In this document: piece by piece, positions 25,888-34,810 of the stretch
How the letters are laid out: the number at the start of each line of letters is the position of its first letter
Position numbering within the stretch: the stretch's first letter is position 1
NCBI GenBank assembly: GCA_016716665.1
Contig: JADJVH010000004.1
Coordinates: 248,001-312,000, forward strand
Direction: 5' to 3'
DNA: 64,000 nt
Source of the DNA: Candidatus Opimibacter iunctus
GTDB taxonomy: Bacteria > Bacteroidota > Bacteroidia > Chitinophagales > Saprospiraceae
Notes under the pieces: generated by a model
What the model was told of the DNA's origin: nothing
The model's input: the letters and a program-made list of their open reading frames with translations, nothing else
Databases searched by the model: none
Made by a program: the position numbers and the translations under genes

Positions 25888-26919
25888 ATGCGTTTGTTTC
25901 AGCTGCTTCCATACTTTTTCTTTGCCTTTTGCACTGGGCTGACGGGGCAATCCTCAATATCCCTATTTGAGACACTTTATGGACTCGAAGGCGTAAGGCT
26001 GACACTCACCTATCCGTTTGACTCCCTGTACAGGACCAACCAGGATGAGATAGATGCTATCATCCGTATTGAAAGCCAGGGCGGAATATTGATGAAAGAC
26101 GAACGCATGACGTTAAATCTCCGTGGTAAATTCAGGAGGATGAAATGCAACATGCCGCCCTTGTTGCTCAATTTTAAAAAATCAACCCTGCGAGATCTCG
26201 GCCTCAAAGAAACAGATGAGATGAAACTCGTCACACATTGCCTGGATGGACCTGAGGGTAGAAGCAATCTTGAAGAAGAACGCCTGTGTTATGAAGTGTA
26301 TGAGACGTTGACCCCCTACGCTTACCGGACCATCTGGGTTAGCGTGGACTACATAGACCAATTGAATCCGGGAAACCACATCGTATCGACGGGGTTCCTG
26401 CTTGAACCTGATAAAGACATCAATGCTAGGCTCGGTGTAGAGGAGCGGAAATTATTTAATGTAGCTGAAGATTCTCTCCATTATGATTCCTATGGATTGG
26501 CTGCCGCTTTTAATTTTTTGATTGGCAATAGGGACTGGAGCATTGTCATGTCGAGGAATGCAAAGCTTTTCTTCGACCCGGCACAAGGAAAGTACATCGT
26601 CATCCCGTATGATTTTGATTACTCCAATATCGTCAGTGCCAGTTACCGCAGGGAAACACGGCCGGCAGAAATGGTCAATCCATATGACCGGATCTACCAG
26701 GGGGAATATTTCAAATCAAAGTCAGGCGAAATACTAAAATCATTTGCCGGCAATAAGTCAACCGTTTTGTCCAGGGTCAATACTGCTCCCAATTCTATGA
26801 ATGAAACCCGGCGCAAGAGCATTTACAAATACTTTGAATTTTGGTTTGACGAAGTGGAAAAGAGATCAGTGCGTGAACTGAAGTACGGCATGGTGATACC
26901 GTATAAGGGGAGCCTTTAA
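25888..26919 (+). CDS. Secreted CotH-like kinase-fold protein (putative)
   Basis: 343 residues with a signal peptide (about 1-20, ending GLTGQ). Features recalling CotH-like atypical kinases are LNLRGKFRRMKCNMPPLLLNF (basic strand, about 73-93), KLVTHCLDG, a later FLIGNRDWSIVMSRNAKL (about 211-228) and IPYDFDYSNIV, where NxDW and the Asp of the DFD-like motif would be catalytic. It belongs to a conserved but uncharacterised bacterial group. Kinase activity is not shown. The gene is divergent from the alkaline phosphatase. Confidence 0.6.
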   Translation: MRLFQLLPYFFFAFCTGLTGQSSISLFETLYGLEGVRLTLTYPFDSLYRTNQDEIDAIIRIESQGGILMKDERMTLNLRGKFRRMKCNMPPLLLNFKKSTLRDLGLKETDEMKLVTHCLDGPEGRSNLEEERLCYEVYETLTPYAYRTIWVSVDYIDQLNPGNHIVSTGFLLEPDKDINARLGVEERKLFNVAEDSLHYDSYGLAAAFNFLIGNRDWSIVMSRNAKLFFDPAQGKYIVIPYDFDYSNIVSASYRRETRPAEMVNPYDRIYQGEYFKSKSGEILKSFAGNKSTVLSRVNTAPNSMNETRRKSIYKYFEFWFDEVEKRSVRELKYGMVIPYKGSL

Positions 26920-26920
26920 A

Positions 26921-27030
26921 GATCTGTGATCAGTGATCGGTGATCGGTGATCAAAAACCAGTAATCGGTGATCAAAAGCGAGTGATCAGTGATCCGTGAT
27001 CAAAAGTCAGTGATCGGTGAACCGTGAGCA
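26921..27030. repeat. Degenerate gatcggtgatcagtgatc repeat
   Basis: About 110 bases of imperfect tgatc(a/g)g units right after the CotH-like gene. Related runs are at 27496-27518, 29606-29633, 33019-33048, 50045-50082 and 50213-50268. Confidence 0.75.
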
Positions 27031-27059
27031 GTGCACGACAGGATAATATCCTGATCAGC

Positions 27060-27425
27060 TTACGTTTTGGGTTCAAGGCGCTTTTTGTAGGCGGCTATTA
27101 CTTTCAGGATTTCATCCGATTCCTTAAGTTGGTTTTCTAATTCTTCAAGAGGCAAAAATCCAGCTTCGACGACCATTTCAAGCCAGAAGACAGTTTCGTC
27201 AGCTTCCTCAACTACTGTGCATAACTTGGAAAATTTCTCTCGTTCAGATCGTGACCGACATACTGCCCTGAAATTTGATGCCACAGAAGTGCATGCCCGA
27301 AACTCCTGCTTACGGATGACACCCAGAGCATCCGAATATTTAATTTCTGAAAGTTTACGGATAATGTCCAAGGCTAGTTGTTTTGTCCTTCGCCTGAACT
27401 GCTCATTAAAATCTTCTTGTTTCAT
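27060..27425 (-). CDS. Four-helix bundle protein (23S rRNA intervening-sequence family)
   Basis: 121 residues, the size of the family. It is entirely helical, with RRTKQLALDIIRKL, then ACTSVASNFRAVCRSRSEREK (the conserved SVASNxxEA-like helix turn) and EEADETVFWLEM. Members were first named for ORFs inside 23S rRNA intervening sequences but most are elsewhere in genomes. They form pentamers and may bind nucleic acid; the function is unsettled. It is flanked on both sides by gatc-type repeats. Confidence 0.85.
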   Translation of the reverse strand: MKQEDFNEQFRRRTKQLALDIIRKLSEIKYSDALGVIRKQEFRACTSVASNFRAVCRSRSEREKFSKLCTVVEEADETVFWLEMVVEAGFLPLEELENQLKESDEILKVIAAYKKRLEPKT

Positions 27426-27495
27426 GTTTTCAATGACTGGTGAACAAGAAAATTAGGGAATCTCTAAGTAAAACACAATAATTTGTACATCTTTT

Positions 27496-27518
27496 CACCG
27501 ATCACCGATCACCGATCT
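27496..27518. repeat. gatcaccgatcacc repeat
   Basis: Three direct units of atcaccg just beyond the aminotransferase stop, the same family as 26921-27030. Confidence 0.6.
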
Positions 27519-28831
27519 TACGCGTCTGCAAGTGACTTTAAGGCAGTGATCAATCTGTCGAGATCTGCTGTCACGGTATAGACATGAGGGGTGACCCTGA
27601 CGCCCTGTACATTTTCGTATTCGATGGCGGTGGTATGTATCTTGAATTTATTCTGAAGTGCTTCGCCTAATTCACTTGGCTTGTAGCCATCCATATTGAC
27701 TATGCAGAGGGCACAACTTCTGTCAGGGTGAGGATCGGTATTGATGTGGATTTTTGGATGATCCTTGACCGCATCGGTCCAGTATTTCTTTAAGTATTGG
27801 AGCCTTTCCTGTTTTAATTGACCACCAATGGAATAATGAAAATCGATGGCCTGGCCGATGGCTTGTTCGATCGCAAAAGATCGTGTACCCAGTGATTCGA
27901 ACTTTCGTATATCGGTACTTTCGGGATCCGGGCTGGCGAGGTGTGGATAGAGCATGGAGATATGTTCCTTCTTGACATAGAGTAATCCTGAACCAAATGG
28001 CGCACAAAGCCACTTGTGCAGGCTTGTGCCAAAATAGTCGGCCCCCAGGTCAGGGATGGTATACTGAATGTGGGCAAAAGAATGGGCGCCATCCACTATA
28101 GTCTGAGCGCCGGCCTTATGGGCCAGATCAGCTATTTGCTTAGAAGGGACGATATGTCCGTTCCAATTGATCAGGTGTGTGATATGGACGACCTTCACAT
28201 CAGGCGTAATCTGAGCAGCATAGGCATCAACGATTTTGTCATTGGACATTCCGGGCAGATCAAGTTCAACCCATTTGAGGACTACACCATCCCGGTGTTC
28301 GCGCTGCTTCCAGGCATTCATCATGTTGGGATAATCCAGTTTTGATACCACAACCTTGTCTCCCCTGTTGAGGCGTAAACCAAAGATGACTGTTTCCAGT
28401 GCTTCACTGGCATTGCGCACTACTGCCAGTTCTTCCGCAGAGGTACCGGCTAGTTCGGCAAGGCGTTGACGTAAAGGTTCCCGGCCCTGGTCCAGGATGC
28501 GCCACATGTAGTAGGAAGGAGCTTCGTTGCAGAGTTTATTATAGCGTTCAAAGGCTTCCTGGACGATGATAGGTTGAGGGCTCACGCCGCCATTGTTTAG
28601 ATTGAGGACGCCCGGGGATGAAGAGTACATGTTCTTGATGCGGTACCAGAAAGTTTCGTCTGTGACCAGCGACTTGTCATATCCTGAGGCCAAGGCTAAA
28701 GTGGAGGCTGAGGAGTTCTTATACGTACTGATCCAGTCCAGGTTAGCTTCCGGCTTGAGGAATGAGGGCACCAAAGGAATAGCACTGGCGACGGCCAGTT
28801 TGCCGAGGAAAGAGCGACGTTGGTTGGACAT
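27518..28831 (-). CDS. Tat-exported class V aminotransferase (isopenicillin-epimerase-like)
   Basis: 437 residues. It begins with a twin-arginine signal (NQRRSFLGKLAVASAIPL, residues 3-20), so the folded PLP enzyme is exported. The PLP-type fold follows: NNGGVSPQP (about 78), RNASEALETVIFGL, a DGAHSFAHI loop (Asp to the pyridine N) and the Schiff-base Lys in TSLHKWLCAPFGSG. Related to NifS-like and isopenicillin N epimerase-like enzymes; a desulfurase role would need a Cys loop that I do not see. The substrate is unknown. Confidence 0.85.
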   Translation of the reverse strand: MSNQRRSFLGKLAVASAIPLVPSFLKPEANLDWISTYKNSSASTLALASGYDKSLVTDETFWYRIKNMYSSSPGVLNLNNGGVSPQPIIVQEAFERYNKLCNEAPSYYMWRILDQGREPLRQRLAELAGTSAEELAVVRNASEALETVIFGLRLNRGDKVVVSKLDYPNMMNAWKQREHRDGVVLKWVELDLPGMSNDKIVDAYAAQITPDVKVVHITHLINWNGHIVPSKQIADLAHKAGAQTIVDGAHSFAHIQYTIPDLGADYFGTSLHKWLCAPFGSGLLYVKKEHISMLYPHLASPDPESTDIRKFESLGTRSFAIEQAIGQAIDFHYSIGGQLKQERLQYLKKYWTDAVKDHPKIHINTDPHPDRSCALCIVNMDGYKPSELGEALQNKFKIHTTAIEYENVQGVRVTPHVYTVTADLDRLITALKSLADA

Positions 28832-28914
28832 GATGGCGATTTATAGTTATGGTTGTGTTAAACCGTTGGATGAAGTTAGAAAATCAATTGATCTTGTCGC
28901 GTAAAAGAAGAATT

Positions 28915-28945
28915 CAGCTACCAGCTACCAGCTACCAGCTACCAG
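28915..28945. repeat. Direct repeat of accagct
   Basis: Four units of taccagc in tandem. The reverse-complement form (ctggtagctgg) is at 50330-50359. Confidence 0.7.
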
Positions 28946-28986
28946 ATGGGTGTGGGTGTGAGAAGGGAGCAAGGGAGCAAGGGATT

Positions 28987-29042
28987 GTTTAAAACGTCCT
29001 GAAGGGGTTCAAGATTTTGAACTCGTTCAGGATGTTTTAAAC
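28987..29042. repeat. Long inverted repeat, 24-base arms
   Basis: The arms gtttaaaacgtcctgaag... (28987-29010) and ...cttgaac-type complement (29019-29042) pair over 24 bases with three mismatches around an 8-base loop. No T run follows either side, so it may be a structural or REP-like element rather than a terminator. It lies 40 bases upstream of the DinB gene. Confidence 0.7.
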
Positions 29043-29081
29043 GATTCTATACATAATCATTTAAAAAATAATCAATCTCTA

Positions 29082-29603
29082 ATGAATAGGAATATATCAT
29101 ACATATTAATCCTTGTTTTCTCATTTACATCCTTGATGACAATTGCCCAGGATTCCTTTCTGTCTGATTACAAGATCAAGTGGAAAAATGCGGGAGCATA
29201 TACCCTTGAATTTGCGCGGGCGATGCCGGAGGACTACTACACTTATACTCCAACACCAGTGGAGATGAACTTCCTGGAACAGATGAAGCATATCGGAGGC
29301 AATATGGTGTGGCTGTGCTCTTCCTATCTCAATGGATCGAAGACACATATAGATCCATCCAAGGCGGGTAGCAGTAAAAAGGAGATCATTGCTATGCTGG
29401 ATCAGTCCTTTGCCTATGCCACACAGACGATCAATGCCCTGACAGAAAAGGATCTCAATGAAAATGTTGATTTCATATCTGGACGAATGACACGCAGACG
29501 GATACTCATGCTAATGACGGACCATGTCACGCATCACCGCGGGCAATTGGTGGTGTATCTGAGGATGAAGGGGGTGGAACCGCCGAAGTATGTTGGGTGG
29601 TAG
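29082..29603 (+). CDS. Secreted DinB family protein
   Basis: 173 residues. Signal peptide about 1-22 (ending MTIAQ), then a four-helix DinB/YfiT-like bundle. The metal-binding histidines are seen in MKHIGGN (about 68) and in TDHVTHHRGQLVVYLR (about 144-159), the standard three-His arrangement. The family includes thiol-dependent transferases and many proteins of unknown role. A secreted member is common in Bacteroidota. Confidence 0.88.
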   Translation: MNRNISYILILVFSFTSLMTIAQDSFLSDYKIKWKNAGAYTLEFARAMPEDYYTYTPTPVEMNFLEQMKHIGGNMVWLCSSYLNGSKTHIDPSKAGSSKKEIIAMLDQSFAYATQTINALTEKDLNENVDFISGRMTRRRILMLMTDHVTHHRGQLVVYLRMKGVEPPKYVGW

Positions 29604-29605
29604 GA

Positions 29606-29633
29606 ATCGGTGATCAGTGATCGGTGATCAGTG
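29606..29633. repeat. gatcagtgatcggtgatcag repeat
   Basis: Short array of the same unit family as 26921-27030, directly after the DinB stop. Confidence 0.6.
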
Positions 29634-29680
29634 AAAATGGTTTGCAAATAGTATCTTCAATTTAGCAAATCAATCAATTC

Positions 29681-30658
29681 ATGCGTATACCCTGCTTAAA
29701 ACCACGATTACAAATATTCCCCTTGCTAGCTTTCGCATGCTTGATTTCATGCGTGAATGAAAGCAAAAACCAAAACACTATGCAACCTGACCAGATACCA
29801 CCCGGTATGTTCCTGGTTACGCCAGCCGCAAAGAATCCATCTGAAGAAAAGCAAGCAGAATCACCTGAAAAAAAGCTGCAAATCAGGCGTGGCCAATACT
29901 TTACCTATGTATTGCCAGAGGGATGGAAACTGGGAGAAGATGGACAATTTGCTTTGTCGATGATTGCTCCTGATCAAAAGGCCTTCACGCTGATGGTCGG
30001 CAATTCAGGATTGTTTCCTGATTATTCCGCTGGTCAATTTGTATATGACAAACTGATGGGCATACGACCAGAGAATCTGCAGGTTGGGCAAGGAACACCA
30101 TGTCCTCCAATAGCTGGATTTCAAAGCGCCTATGCATTTCCAGTGACTTACCGGATCGGTGGAGTTCCCTGTCAGGGTTTGGCGAAATGTCACGTAGCCC
30201 CTTACTACGGTGGGCAGACCATGGCAATGACTGCTGCACTGTCTGATGCCACACAATGGCCAGGCTACAGTACCTGGCTACCCTTGGTGGCGGATCAGAT
30301 TGCTGCCCATGATGGCGCAGCATTCGGAATGCGTGGCGTGATGCAGCAGAATATCGACAATTCACGTGCCTATGCAGCCGCAGCAAAAGAATACCGGGAA
30401 TGGTCACAGCAGAACTGGCAAGGGGTGACTGATGCCCGCAATACAAGCCAGGATAAACAGCAAAAAGAATTTCGTGAAAATATAGGTGCTGTACAAACCT
30501 ACAGTAATCCATATGATAATGGTCAACCAGTTGAACTGACTACCCAATACCAATATTTCTGGGTAAGTAACAAGGGTACCATCCTGGGCAGCAATGATCC
30601 CGGTGTCAACCCCAACCAGGGTTCTACTACCGAATGGCGGAAGATGGAGAAGCAGTAA
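29681..30658 (+). CDS. Lipoprotein of unknown function
   Basis: 325 residues. Lipobox ACLISC (about 19-24). Central part (about 65-215) is a globular domain starting with a YFTYVLPEGWKLGEDGQ segment that resembles PsbP/Mog1-like or DUF1795-type folds. A helical, Ala/Gln-rich part follows (about 225-280). The end carries YQYFWVSNKGTILGSNDPG and NPNQGSTTEWRKM, a motif that recurs in bacterial lipoproteins. No enzyme motif is seen. Placed alone between DinB and WYL genes. Confidence 0.7.
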   Translation: MRIPCLKPRLQIFPLLAFACLISCVNESKNQNTMQPDQIPPGMFLVTPAAKNPSEEKQAESPEKKLQIRRGQYFTYVLPEGWKLGEDGQFALSMIAPDQKAFTLMVGNSGLFPDYSAGQFVYDKLMGIRPENLQVGQGTPCPPIAGFQSAYAFPVTYRIGGVPCQGLAKCHVAPYYGGQTMAMTAALSDATQWPGYSTWLPLVADQIAAHDGAAFGMRGVMQQNIDNSRAYAAAAKEYREWSQQNWQGVTDARNTSQDKQQKEFRENIGAVQTYSNPYDNGQPVELTTQYQYFWVSNKGTILGSNDPGVNPNQGSTTEWRKMEKQ

Positions 30659-30677
30659 GCCGTCAGGCCGGTGTTCC

Positions 30678-30703
30678 TTGATCACATATTAGTTTTATCT
30701 TTA
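30678..30703 (+). promoter_or_regulatory. Candidate promoter of WYL regulator
   Basis: ttg at 30678-30680 and tatcttta at 30696-30703, about 18 bases before the ATG at 30722. A one-mismatch match to TAnnTTTG. Confidence 0.35.
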
Positions 30704-30721
30704 ACATGAAATTTGCACCTT

Positions 30722-31621
30722 ATGTCCGAAGATAAAACAGCCGTCCGCATCCTAAGCCTGATCAGCCTGTTGCACAGAGATGTATACTGGTCTATCGACC
30801 GTCTGGCCCAGCGATTTGGCACCACCAAACGCATCATTGAAGGGTATCTCAAAGACCTCGAGTCGATGAACTATACCCTGGTCAGTGATGAAAAGAAGCG
30901 ATATAAAATAGCCTCAGGAGGCACGATCCACCTCCTACCTGAGTTTGATCCTGATGAATATCTGTTTCTCCGGGAAGCGGTGGCATCTGTCCGTGCAGAT
31001 CACCCCTTGAGAAATGCAATCCTCGAAAAAATCAATGACAACATCAAGTTACCAGTGATTGGTACCCTGGCAACACAACATGTGACCACCAATATGCTGA
31101 CCACGCTGCAGGAAGCGATGGATGAAGGTGTATGTGTCAGGCTCAAGGATTATTACTCGCTTCGTTCTGACACCGTAAGTGACCGCACGATCGAACCCAT
31201 CCGAATGTTGCGTGGGATGCGCTATGTCCTCGGTATCGACCGTAAATCAAATGAAGTGCGGCAATACAAAGTCGACCGGATGAGCGGTGTGGAAAAACTA
31301 AAGATAAAAGCCACGAACCTTCCTGATTTTGCAGAATGGGGCATTGATGACTTCCTGATGAATGGACATAAGGGGGTTACGGTCAAGCTAGGCCTCACCA
31401 ATAAAGCTGCCAGCCTGCTTTGTGAAGAATATGGAGTCAGGCAGGAATCACTTATAGAACAGATCAGCAAGGAATTTCCCTATCGGTATGAAGCTACCGT
31501 ATATGGTATGGAGGGTGTAGGCAGGTATGTCATGGGACTGATCGACCAGGTCAAGGTCTACAGCCCTGAACGGCTTAAGACATATATCAGGAAAAAAATT
31601 GAAAATCAACCCGTCGTTTAA
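30722..31621 (+). CDS. WYL-domain transcriptional regulator
   Basis: 299 residues from the ATG at 30722; a TTG three codons earlier is less likely. The N-terminal winged helix has RILSLISLLHRDVYWSIDRL and QRFGTTKRIIEGYLKDLE (about 6-55). The middle WYL Sm-like fold contains IEPIRMLRGMRYVLGIDRK (about 160-178), and a C-terminal WCX-like extension follows. WYL proteins sense nucleic acids or other ligands and often regulate stress or defence genes. No defence locus is adjacent; the next gene is a DUF2130 protein. Confidence 0.85.
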   Translation: MSEDKTAVRILSLISLLHRDVYWSIDRLAQRFGTTKRIIEGYLKDLESMNYTLVSDEKKRYKIASGGTIHLLPEFDPDEYLFLREAVASVRADHPLRNAILEKINDNIKLPVIGTLATQHVTTNMLTTLQEAMDEGVCVRLKDYYSLRSDTVSDRTIEPIRMLRGMRYVLGIDRKSNEVRQYKVDRMSGVEKLKIKATNLPDFAEWGIDDFLMNGHKGVTVKLGLTNKAASLLCEEYGVRQESLIEQISKEFPYRYEATVYGMEGVGRYVMGLIDQVKVYSPERLKTYIRKKIENQPVV

Positions 31622-31686
31622 GCCATCAGTTTAAGCAAGTGGTGATATCACGAAACATTACCACCCCAATAACCTACAATCTAAAT

Positions 31687-32958
31687 ATGGAAAAACAAAA
31701 CACTATAAAGTGCCCAAACTGTGCAACCGTCATCGATGTGCAGGACCTATTGGCCCATCAGCTCGAAGAAGAATACAAGGCACAGTACATGGCCCTGAGA
31801 GCTGAGGATCAAAAGAAATTAGCTGAAAACGAAGCGCTCCTTGCACAAGCCAAACTACAATTTGAGGAAACCAAGAAGCGGGAAAATGAGTTGTTCCAGG
31901 AACGGCTGGAACGCCAGATCAAGGAAGAACGGCGCAACATCGAAGAGAAACTGAAGGTAAAGATGCAGGAGGAATCTGCAGAGCAGTTTGCCTCCCTGCA
32001 AAAAGAGCTCAACGAAAAGTCAGAGCAGGTCAAGGAGCTCAATAGGAGCAAAGCTGAAATTGAAAAGCTAAAGCGGGAGAAAGGTGAGTTAAAAGAAGCC
32101 GCGGAAGCAGAAGCCCAGAAGAACCTCAACGAAATCCTTATTGCTGAAAAAGACAAAATCCGCAAAGCAGAAGAGGAGAAAAATGAACTGCGCTTCCGCG
32201 AAATGCAAAAGCAACTCGAAGACCAGAAGAAGCTGACGGAAGAGATGAAACGAAAGCAAGATCAGGGTTCGATGCAACTGCAGGGCGAAGTACAGGAACT
32301 GGCGATCGAAGAATGGCTGGCCACACAATTTCCGTTAGATACTATCGAAGAAATAAAGAAGGGTGCCCGAGGTGGCGACTGCATACAGATCGTCAATACC
32401 CATTCGAGACAAAATTGTGGCAAGATCTATTATGAAAGCAAACGCACCAAGGATTTTCAATCCGGATGGATTGAGAAGTTCAAGGCCGACATTCGCATCA
32501 AAGGAGCTGATGTTGGTGTCCTGGTGACTGATGCCATGCCGGCAGGTTTTGAACGAATGGGAATGAAAGAAGGAATCTGGGTCTGTAATTACGAGGAGTT
32601 TAAAGGCCTGTGCGCTGTCCTGCGTGAATCGATTATCCAAATCAACCTCGCAGTGGCATCCCAGGAAAACAAGGGGGACAAGATGCACCTGCTCTACAAT
32701 TTCCTTACCAGTAACACTTTCCGGCTCAATGTTGAAGCCATCGTGGAAGGCTTTACAGCGATGAAAACAGCCCTTGACAGCGAGAAACGTTCTATGCAAA
32801 GAATCTGGAAAGAACGGGAGAAGCAAATCGAAAAAGTCATCACCAATACTATTGACATGCATGCCTCTATAAGGGGTATCGCGGGCGATGCGATTCAGTC
32901 TGTCAAGTTGCTGGAATTGCCTGATGGAGATACTGTAGAAGAAACGCTGGAAGATTAG
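31687..32958 (+). CDS. DUF2130 protein with long coiled coil
   Basis: 423 residues from the ATG at 31687. A CPNC zinc-ribbon-like start (about 9-12), a long charged coiled coil (about 30-205, Glu/Lys/Gln-rich), then the DUF2130 domain: AIEEWLATQFPLDTI, IYYESKRTKDFQSGWIEKF (about 255-273) and DVGVLVTDAMP. The YESKxT and later acidic residues resemble a PD-(D/E)xK nuclease core, so nucleic-acid cleavage is possible though unproven. A bidirectional terminator lies about 100 bases beyond the stop. Confidence 0.85.
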   Translation: MEKQNTIKCPNCATVIDVQDLLAHQLEEEYKAQYMALRAEDQKKLAENEALLAQAKLQFEETKKRENELFQERLERQIKEERRNIEEKLKVKMQEESAEQFASLQKELNEKSEQVKELNRSKAEIEKLKREKGELKEAAEAEAQKNLNEILIAEKDKIRKAEEEKNELRFREMQKQLEDQKKLTEEMKRKQDQGSMQLQGEVQELAIEEWLATQFPLDTIEEIKKGARGGDCIQIVNTHSRQNCGKIYYESKRTKDFQSGWIEKFKADIRIKGADVGVLVTDAMPAGFERMGMKEGIWVCNYEEFKGLCAVLRESIIQINLAVASQENKGDKMHLLYNFLTSNTFRLNVEAIVEGFTAMKTALDSEKRSMQRIWKEREKQIEKVITNTIDMHASIRGIAGDAIQSVKLLELPDGDTVEETLED

Positions 32959-33018
32959 ACCTTGCAATGCCACTGCATTCCGAAAACAGAATATATTTGC
33001 TTTGTCCCGAATCGAACC

Positions 33019-33048
33019 TTTCACCTGATCACCCGATCACCAGATCAC
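33019..33048. repeat. Degenerate gatcaccagatcac repeat
   Basis: Short run of tgatcaccc units, the same family as 26921-27030. Confidence 0.5.
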
Positions 33049-33056
33049 TAAATAAA

Positions 33057-33085
33057 AAAAGGCCGGTTCCTTAGGCCGGCCTTTT
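33057..33085. terminator. Bidirectional rho-independent terminator
   Basis: A perfect 10-base stem, aaaaggccgg/ccggcctttt, with a 9-base loop. A-run upstream and T-run downstream serve both the DUF2130 gene and the convergent VWA gene. Confidence 0.9.
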
Positions 33086-33115
33086 AAACTATGAAAATCT
33101 ATTACCCTTTTCCTT

Positions 33116-34138
33116 TTATTCATTCTTTGCGGTTCCCTTGATCACGAAACGAAGCTTGCGTTTTCCTGATTCAGGTACTACCTGTTGATTCCTGACATAA
33201 GTCAGATTGTATACATTGGCAATGGAACTGCTGAATTTCAGAAACACCCTGCCTAACTCATCAATATTCTTTGGGAAAGCTGCGCTCCCACCGTTTGTCG
33301 CAAGGGCCTGCAGGACTGGTTTGTCCACACCACCCTTACCTTCAAGACCAATCGCAAAACTGGTTGTTTTAACATCAGAAGCTGTATTATTAAGTCTGTC
33401 AAGGAGAAAAGCAGGTGTAAATTCAGGATCTGAATTGTTGTCTGTACCATCTGTAAAGATCAACAGCACCTTTGCTTCCGCATCCATATTTTCAAGCATG
33501 GTGATACCCATATTGACTGACTCATAGAGCGAAGTAAACGGGCCTTGCGTCAGGCTCGCAATATAGTTTTGTAAAGCTGCCTTGTTGTTGGTTGGCGGAA
33601 AGCTGTGTATCTGATCAGCAAAATCCACGATACCTATCCTTGCATTTGGAATTTCGTCCAGTACATTAGTGATAAAACTGCTCGCGTATTGCTTCACCTT
33701 TTCAAAGTCCTGTCCAAGTGATGCACTTTCATCCAGCACCATGATCACAGAAAGATCCTGAACCTGGGTATAGTCCATGGTAAACTCCACGTCTTCCTTC
33801 CAGTCATCCAGTTCTTCGCGCCATTCGTAAGCAGTGATGCCATCAATCTGGTAGTTGATGTCATTGGCATCAATGATCCTTACATTGTCAATGATCACAT
33901 TGGTGAAGTTGGGAGGCACTGCTACCCCGGCGAACGTCTGGCTAAAATCAATTTTCACTTCAGGCGATGAGTTGACTCCGTCAAAAGTGATCTGGGGATT
34001 GTTGCCCAATGGATTCCAGTAGTCAATATACAGTTCAAATTCCCTGCTCTTTGGATTCTTGGGATCTACACCACTGCCACCGCAGGAGGTCAAGGAAAGG
34101 AGAAGGGCGAGAAAAGATAATTGCTTGAAAATCTTCAT
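33116..34138 (-). CDS. VWA-domain lipoprotein
   Basis: 340 residues. Lipobox LTSC (about 16-19) followed by GGSG. The N-terminal beta domain (about 30-125) is followed by a von Willebrand A domain (about 130-310) with a MIDAS-type VIMVLDESASLGQDFEKVK (D-x-S-x-S, with Glu-Ser spacing), the MIDAS Thr in FTSLYES and the Asp in FTDGTDNN. Binds a divalent metal and probably a protein partner at the cell surface. No partner is adjacent. Confidence 0.88.
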   Translation of the reverse strand: MKIFKQLSFLALLLSLTSCGGSGVDPKNPKSREFELYIDYWNPLGNNPQITFDGVNSSPEVKIDFSQTFAGVAVPPNFTNVIIDNVRIIDANDINYQIDGITAYEWREELDDWKEDVEFTMDYTQVQDLSVIMVLDESASLGQDFEKVKQYASSFITNVLDEIPNARIGIVDFADQIHSFPPTNNKAALQNYIASLTQGPFTSLYESVNMGITMLENMDAEAKVLLIFTDGTDNNSDPEFTPAFLLDRLNNTASDVKTTSFAIGLEGKGGVDKPVLQALATNGGSAAFPKNIDELGRVFLKFSSSIANVYNLTYVRNQQVVPESGKRKLRFVIKGTAKNE

Positions 34139-34312
34139 GATATATAATTGATTTTTATAATGTTATTTAGGTATGCCTGCAGCAACCAACCTAGGGATGA
34201 AAATGGTACCACAATGCTGATTGACCTTGATGAGCACGAGTTGCTTTGACATAGGGTGCATTTTTATATTATAAATAATCATAATGCAATAATGATGCCA
34301 AAAGGGGTTTAT

Positions 34313-34363
34313 AGGTTTATTAGGTTAGGCTTAGGAGGTTAGGCTTAGGAGGTTAGAGGGTTA
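34313..34363. repeat. Tandem ttaggaggttaggc repeat
   Basis: Units of 14 bases, ttaggaggttaggc, repeated about three times with decay at both ends. Related to 19030-19058. Confidence 0.75.
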
Positions 34364-34460
34364 TTTATCTTCAAAGTGTCGCGAAGAAGAAACGATAAGA
34401 AGGATAGCGTTCGTATGAGGCAATTTCCCCTTAATCTTTCTTTAACCATTAGCCGTTACT

Positions 34461-34481
34461 GAAATGTTGCTGTAACATTTC
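34461..34481. other. Short perfect hairpin
   Basis: gaaatgtt and aacatttc pair perfectly around gctgt. No T run follows; may be a protein-binding palindrome. Confidence 0.45.
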
Positions 34482-34556
34482 TATTCAGGCCAGCGTTTAC
34501 ACACAACTCATTCGGAATTGGCCTGTTATTTTATTTCCGCCTGAAATAATAACGCC

Positions 34557-34581
34557 GCTGGATGGCGTTTTCTCCGCCAGC
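34557..34581. repeat. REP-like palindrome, copy 1
   Basis: gctggatggcgttttctccg followed by ccagc. Related copies are at 59759-59782 and, inverted, at 59858-59876. Confidence 0.6.
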
Positions 34582-34810
34582 AGAATGAAGCCTAATACTA
34601 GTATGAACTCAGGGTTTACACCCATTTTTCAATGACAGCACACTTCATTGCGGTCTATCCCCTACTTTGGTGCTGTCTTACCTGATCCCCCACTCCTTTA
34701 TCAGGAACTAATTCCAGCTTTTTCTTTCTCGTCAATACCCTCTGCGGGCTTCTGCCTGTCGGGATTGAAACCCGGAAACTATCTGTATTTCTTTCTACAT
34801 TGGCGTGATC

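Larger units (their letters stand above)
34139..34810. other. Gene-free stretch of about 670 bases
   Basis: No gene is credible here. It contains AT-rich DNA upstream of the VWA gene, the taggaggtt array (34313-34363), a perfect 8-base-arm hairpin gaaatgtt/aacatttc (34461-34481) and a REP-like palindrome (34557-34581). The remainder presumably includes the promoter of the FMN oxidase operon, not recognised. Confidence 0.6.

Noticed and set aside
26921..27030. Regularly spaced gatc units as a possible CRISPR array
   Set aside because: Units are only 6-11 bases and imperfect, with no unique spacers of constant length and no cas genes.
27060..27425. IVS four-helix protein as a sign of a nearby 23S rRNA gene
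   Set aside because: No rRNA sequence is present in the window; most members of the family lie outside rRNA operons.
33005..33025. ggttcgattc-like sequence on the minus strand resembling a tRNA T-loop
   Set aside because: No cloverleaf arms can be built around it and no CCA-type acceptor pairing is present.
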